DNA of 14,204 nucleotides, taken from positions 1 through 14,204 of the forward strand of contig JABDJY010000240.1 in NCBI GenBank assembly GCA_013003285.1, read 5' to 3'. This document shows, piece by piece, positions 12,181 to 14,204 of the stretch (position 1 is the first letter of the stretch; each line of letters starts with the position of its first letter). A program made the translations under genes and the position numbers. Source of the DNA: Alphaproteobacteria bacterium. GTDB taxonomy: Bacteria > Pseudomonadota > Alphaproteobacteria > UBA6615. The notes under the pieces were generated by a model. That model was not told the DNA's origin, did not search any database, and saw nothing but the letters and a program-made list of their open reading frames with translations.

Positions 12181-12786
12181 ATGGGTGGTGTAGTCATTGA
12201 TGAACGAAAACGATTCAGCTGGATTGTAAGAACTTTTTTTATCATTGATGCAAAAAGTCTCTCACCCGCTCAACGTGAAACCGTCGGCCATCTTACTAAC
12301 CCCGCCTATTTGGCTTTTTTTGGAGTACTGCTGCTAATCCTCGCAGCTATCTTTTGGTACGTGTCCCGCGATCCTGGTAGCGGAGTACCTCCCTATCAGG
12401 ATCTTAAATATTATTCGGGAGAACCCGAATCGATTACGCAGAGAGATAACAATATCCGCTTTCGTTTGAGAGGGAACGATATTGTGTTCCGCTATAGTTC
12501 GAAATCGAGCAAAACGGTTGGTGTTCGCTACGCTATCGACAACGCGACAATCGTTGGCGTCAAATACCAAGACGAAGGTCCGAAAGCCAAACTTAAAGAA
12601 GTGTTTGAAATGATGGCTGATGGAAGAGTCGTGCGGTCCTATCAAGACATTATGGAAGCATGGAAAAAAGACGACAAATTGGGACCCTGGCTATCATTTG
12701 TGGCGGGATTAGCGGGCATCTACCTGCTGCTAGTCGCCTATTATACGAATCTGAACAACAAATTTAGTGCATCGGAAACACCTTAA
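12181..12786 (+). CDS. two-helix membrane protein of unknown function
   Basis: 201 residues from the ATG at 12181, preceded by CAGGG at eight bases; an in-frame GTG at 12172 overlaps this ribosome site and is less likely. A 40-residue cytoplasmic N-terminus (VVIDERKRFSWIVRTFFII) is followed by TM1 (about 42-61, AYLAFFGVLLLILAAIFWYV), a soluble domain of about 105 residues rich in polar residues with YYSGEPESITQRDNNIRFRL and VFRYSSKSSKTVGVRY, then TM2 (about 171-189) and a short polar tail. I do not recognise a family. With both ends cytoplasmic the middle domain would be periplasmic. Its DNA is visibly richer in A+T than the flanking metE-like and sortase genes, which hints at recent acquisition. 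It is convergent with the sortase operon; the 115-base gap has only a weak GGCCA/TGGCC dyad (12834-12849). Confidence 0.72.
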   Translation: MGGVVIDERKRFSWIVRTFFIIDAKSLSPAQRETVGHLTNPAYLAFFGVLLLILAAIFWYVSRDPGSGVPPYQDLKYYSGEPESITQRDNNIRFRLRGNDIVFRYSSKSSKTVGVRYAIDNATIVGVKYQDEGPKAKLKEVFEMMADGRVVRSYQDIMEAWKKDDKLGPWLSFVAGLAGIYLLLVAYYTNLNNKFSASETP

Positions 12787-12901
12787 CCGGATACGGCCAG
12801 GCACTGATCCGCCCTTTAGTTTGATAGCAAATCGGCCAGGAAAGTGGCCTAACACCGGTATCAATTCGCAACCACTTTCGATTTCGAGCCTTCTGCGTAT
12901 T

Positions 12902-13537
12902 TTACCCCTCGACAATTTCCTCGCCGAACACCGCGTAGCGCCAGGGCTGGTTATAGTCGCGCGAATTGAACGGGTAACAGGTCACCAGGGTCACAGCCGA
13001 CCGGTCGGGGGTGGCGTCGAGTTGGGCGGTGCGCGCATCGACCACTTCGCCGCCGGCGACCCGGTAGCGCGCCCAACTGCCGTCGGGCCGTTGCAGACGA
13101 AAAATATCGCCGGTTTTTAATTCGCCGATAAAATCGAAATGGGTATCACGATGACCGGTGATGACGCTATTGCCGCGCTCGCCGGGAAGCGCCGTCCCCG
13201 TCAGATGGCCCGGGCCGAAAGCGAGGCTACGCCCACTGGCCCCCGCTAGAACGACCTGATCGACCTCGAGGCGCGGCACCTGCAACCGCGCAATCGGCGC
13301 GGTGTCGGCCCAGGGCCAAGGCTTCGCCGCGTCCGCGTCGGTGCCGGCCAAGCGCGCCTGCCAAGATCGTTCGAGCAATATTTGCGCCAGGACCGCCTTG
13401 GCGTGGATCCAGCCGGCGCCGGCAAAGGGTATGGCGGAGCCGGCGATCAACAAGACCGCCAGCGCCAGAACCATTCTCTTGCGGGTAATCACGCCTTTTT
13501 CGGGTGCCGGGGCAACCACCGTGTCGACCCGACTCAC
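12902..13537 (-). CDS. class GN sortase (cysteine transpeptidase)
   Basis: 211 residues. One N-terminal membrane segment (about 22-42) anchors a periplasmic sortase domain. The catalytic triad is visible: H129 (VITGHRDTHF), C187 (VTLVTCYPF) and R200 (DYNQPWRYAVF). Size and motifs fit the Gram-negative class GN sortase family (known from marine proteobacteria), which is found beside one dedicated LPxTAT-bearing target. Sortases cleave their substrate between Thr and the next residue and join it to an acceptor; the acceptor in Gram-negatives is not established. Start: GTG at 13537 with a strong GGAGG (13546-13550) at eight bases, overlapping the stop of the target gene as GTGA. So the two proteins are made from one mRNA with coupled translation. 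Confidence 0.95.
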   Translation of the reverse strand: MSRVDTVVAPAPEKGVITRKRMVLALAVLLIAGSAIPFAGAGWIHAKAVLAQILLERSWQARLAGTDADAAKPWPWADTAPIARLQVPRLEVDQVVLAGASGRSLAFGPGHLTGTALPGERGNSVITGHRDTHFDFIGELKTGDIFRLQRPDGSWARYRVAGGEVVDARTAQLDATPDRSAVTLVTCYPFNSRDYNQPWRYAVFGEEIVEG

Positions 13538-14204
13538 GAGGCCATCCTCCGCAGCCCCACATTGATGCCAATCACCCGCGGCAATCCGTAGACCAGGGTG
13601 ATCAGCAGCAAACCGGAAATCAGCAACAGCGCACCGATGAGCGCCATCAAACCCGCCGGGGTCGCCGTTTGCGGCAGCCCAACGGTTTGGCGGAACGACG
13701 CATCCTGCTGCAGATTGATCGGCACCGGGCTCATGCCCCCAGGACCGAACGCGTCGGCGCCGAAAATCTTATCGAAGCTCTGACCCGCCGGCAGGTTGCG
13801 GTCGATCTCACTGGTCTCCAGCGGCGCTTCGGGCGGCCGGACGATCTCGCTGTCATCGACGGCGACCAGACTGGTGAACTCGGTCACCAGTTGGTAGGCC
13901 AGCGCGGTCTTGACCACGCTACCGCGCATTTGGGCAAAATCGGGTTCGCGCAGCGGATAGGCAGCCCGCTGATCGGCCACCTTGGCCCGCCCCCATACAC
14001 CGGCTACCCCCGGGACAGGCTTGACGCTGGCCAGGGGCACCAGCCGCGACCATTCCTCGTTATTCAGCCGGCCGGAAATCCGCAATGCGCTGGATAGCGC
14101 CTCGCCGCTCTGGTCGGGCAGGCGCACCGAGAAGCTGATGGGATCACCGATATACAGATCGGGGATGATCTGCGGAAACACTTCCGGCGCCGCCGGCGCG
14201 GCCA
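13534..14204 (-). CDS. marine proteobacterial sortase target protein (5' part outside window)
   Basis: The last 223 residues of a longer protein; the frame is open to base 14204, and a GTG at 14181 is only an internal Val codon. Family members have N-terminal VIT and VWA domains followed by the part seen here. The visible part starts with an Ala/Pro linker and EVFPQIIPDLYIGDPI, then a beta-rich region (RISGRLNNEEW, GVWGRAKVADQ), VVKTALAYQLVTEFTSLVAVDD, and a Gly/Pro linker. The end is a sorting signal: LPQTAT (encoded at 13660-13677), a hydrophobic helix (PAGLMALIGALLLISGLLLI) and a C-terminal segment ending in RRMAS. It should be exported, cut at the LPQTAT site by the sortase encoded immediately downstream, and attached at the cell surface. 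The VIT/VWA part is family knowledge, not seen here. Confidence 0.93.
   Translation of the reverse strand, partial: AAPAAPEVFPQIIPDLYIGDPISFSVRLPDQSGEALSSALRISGRLNNEEWSRLVPLASVKPVPGVAGVWGRAKVADQRAAYPLREPDFAQMRGSVVKTALAYQLVTEFTSLVAVDDSEIVRPPEAPLETSEIDRNLPAGQSFDKIFGADAFGPGGMSPVPINLQQDASFRQTVGLPQTATPAGLMALIGALLLISGLLLITLVYGLPRVIGINVGLRRMAS

Overview
The window looks like chromosomal DNA of a free-living, probably marine, alphaproteobacterium. The coding DNA is GC-rich with short AT-rich intergenic islands. There is a class GN sortase with its target protein (a pair known mainly from marine proteobacteria), a Flp-type pilin, and a perfect match to the alphaproteobacterial CtrA box. The lineage is inferred from content; no rRNA or other marker is present.

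Left half (1-7963, all minus strand): two tandem, diverged copies of the same three-gene cassette. Each reads, in transcription order: a small Gly/Asp-rich RTX (calcium-binding nonapeptide) protein with a shared C-terminal domain typical of type I secretion substrates; a YfiR-family periplasmic protein; and a membrane histidine kinase with a CHASE8-like periplasmic sensor, HAMP, HisKA and HATPase_c. Copy A is 7963-3737. Copy B is 3403-1 and its kinase runs off the left edge. In both copies the RTX stop overlaps the yfiR-like start (TGATG), so the three genes are probably one translationally coupled unit. In the known YfiBNR system YfiR restrains a diguanylate cyclase through its CHASE8-type periplasmic domain. 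Here the output module is a histidine kinase, and a putative secreted RTX protein sits first in the operon. Both RTX proteins carry a short D-L-T-x(3)-L-x(2)-L-L motif resembling one I associate with TonB-dependent receptors encoded beside YfiR/kinase pairs. This may be a YfiR-linked surface-sensing system, and it is the main candidate for an undescribed system here. No response regulator, ABC exporter or YfiB-like lipoprotein lies in the window.

Middle (7964-8990): an AT-rich control region with the CtrA-like box, a clear intrinsic terminator, a small one-helix membrane protein gene on the minus strand, and a second AT-rich region before the divergent PcfJ-like gene.

Right half (8991-14204): plus-strand genes for a PcfJ-like protein, a Flp-type pilin, a MetE C-terminal-domain-like zinc methyltransferase, and an AT-richer two-helix membrane protein of unknown function. 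Convergent to these, on the minus strand, is the class GN sortase operon: the 3' part of its LPxTAT-bearing target protein, overlapping the sortase gene by four bases (GTGA).
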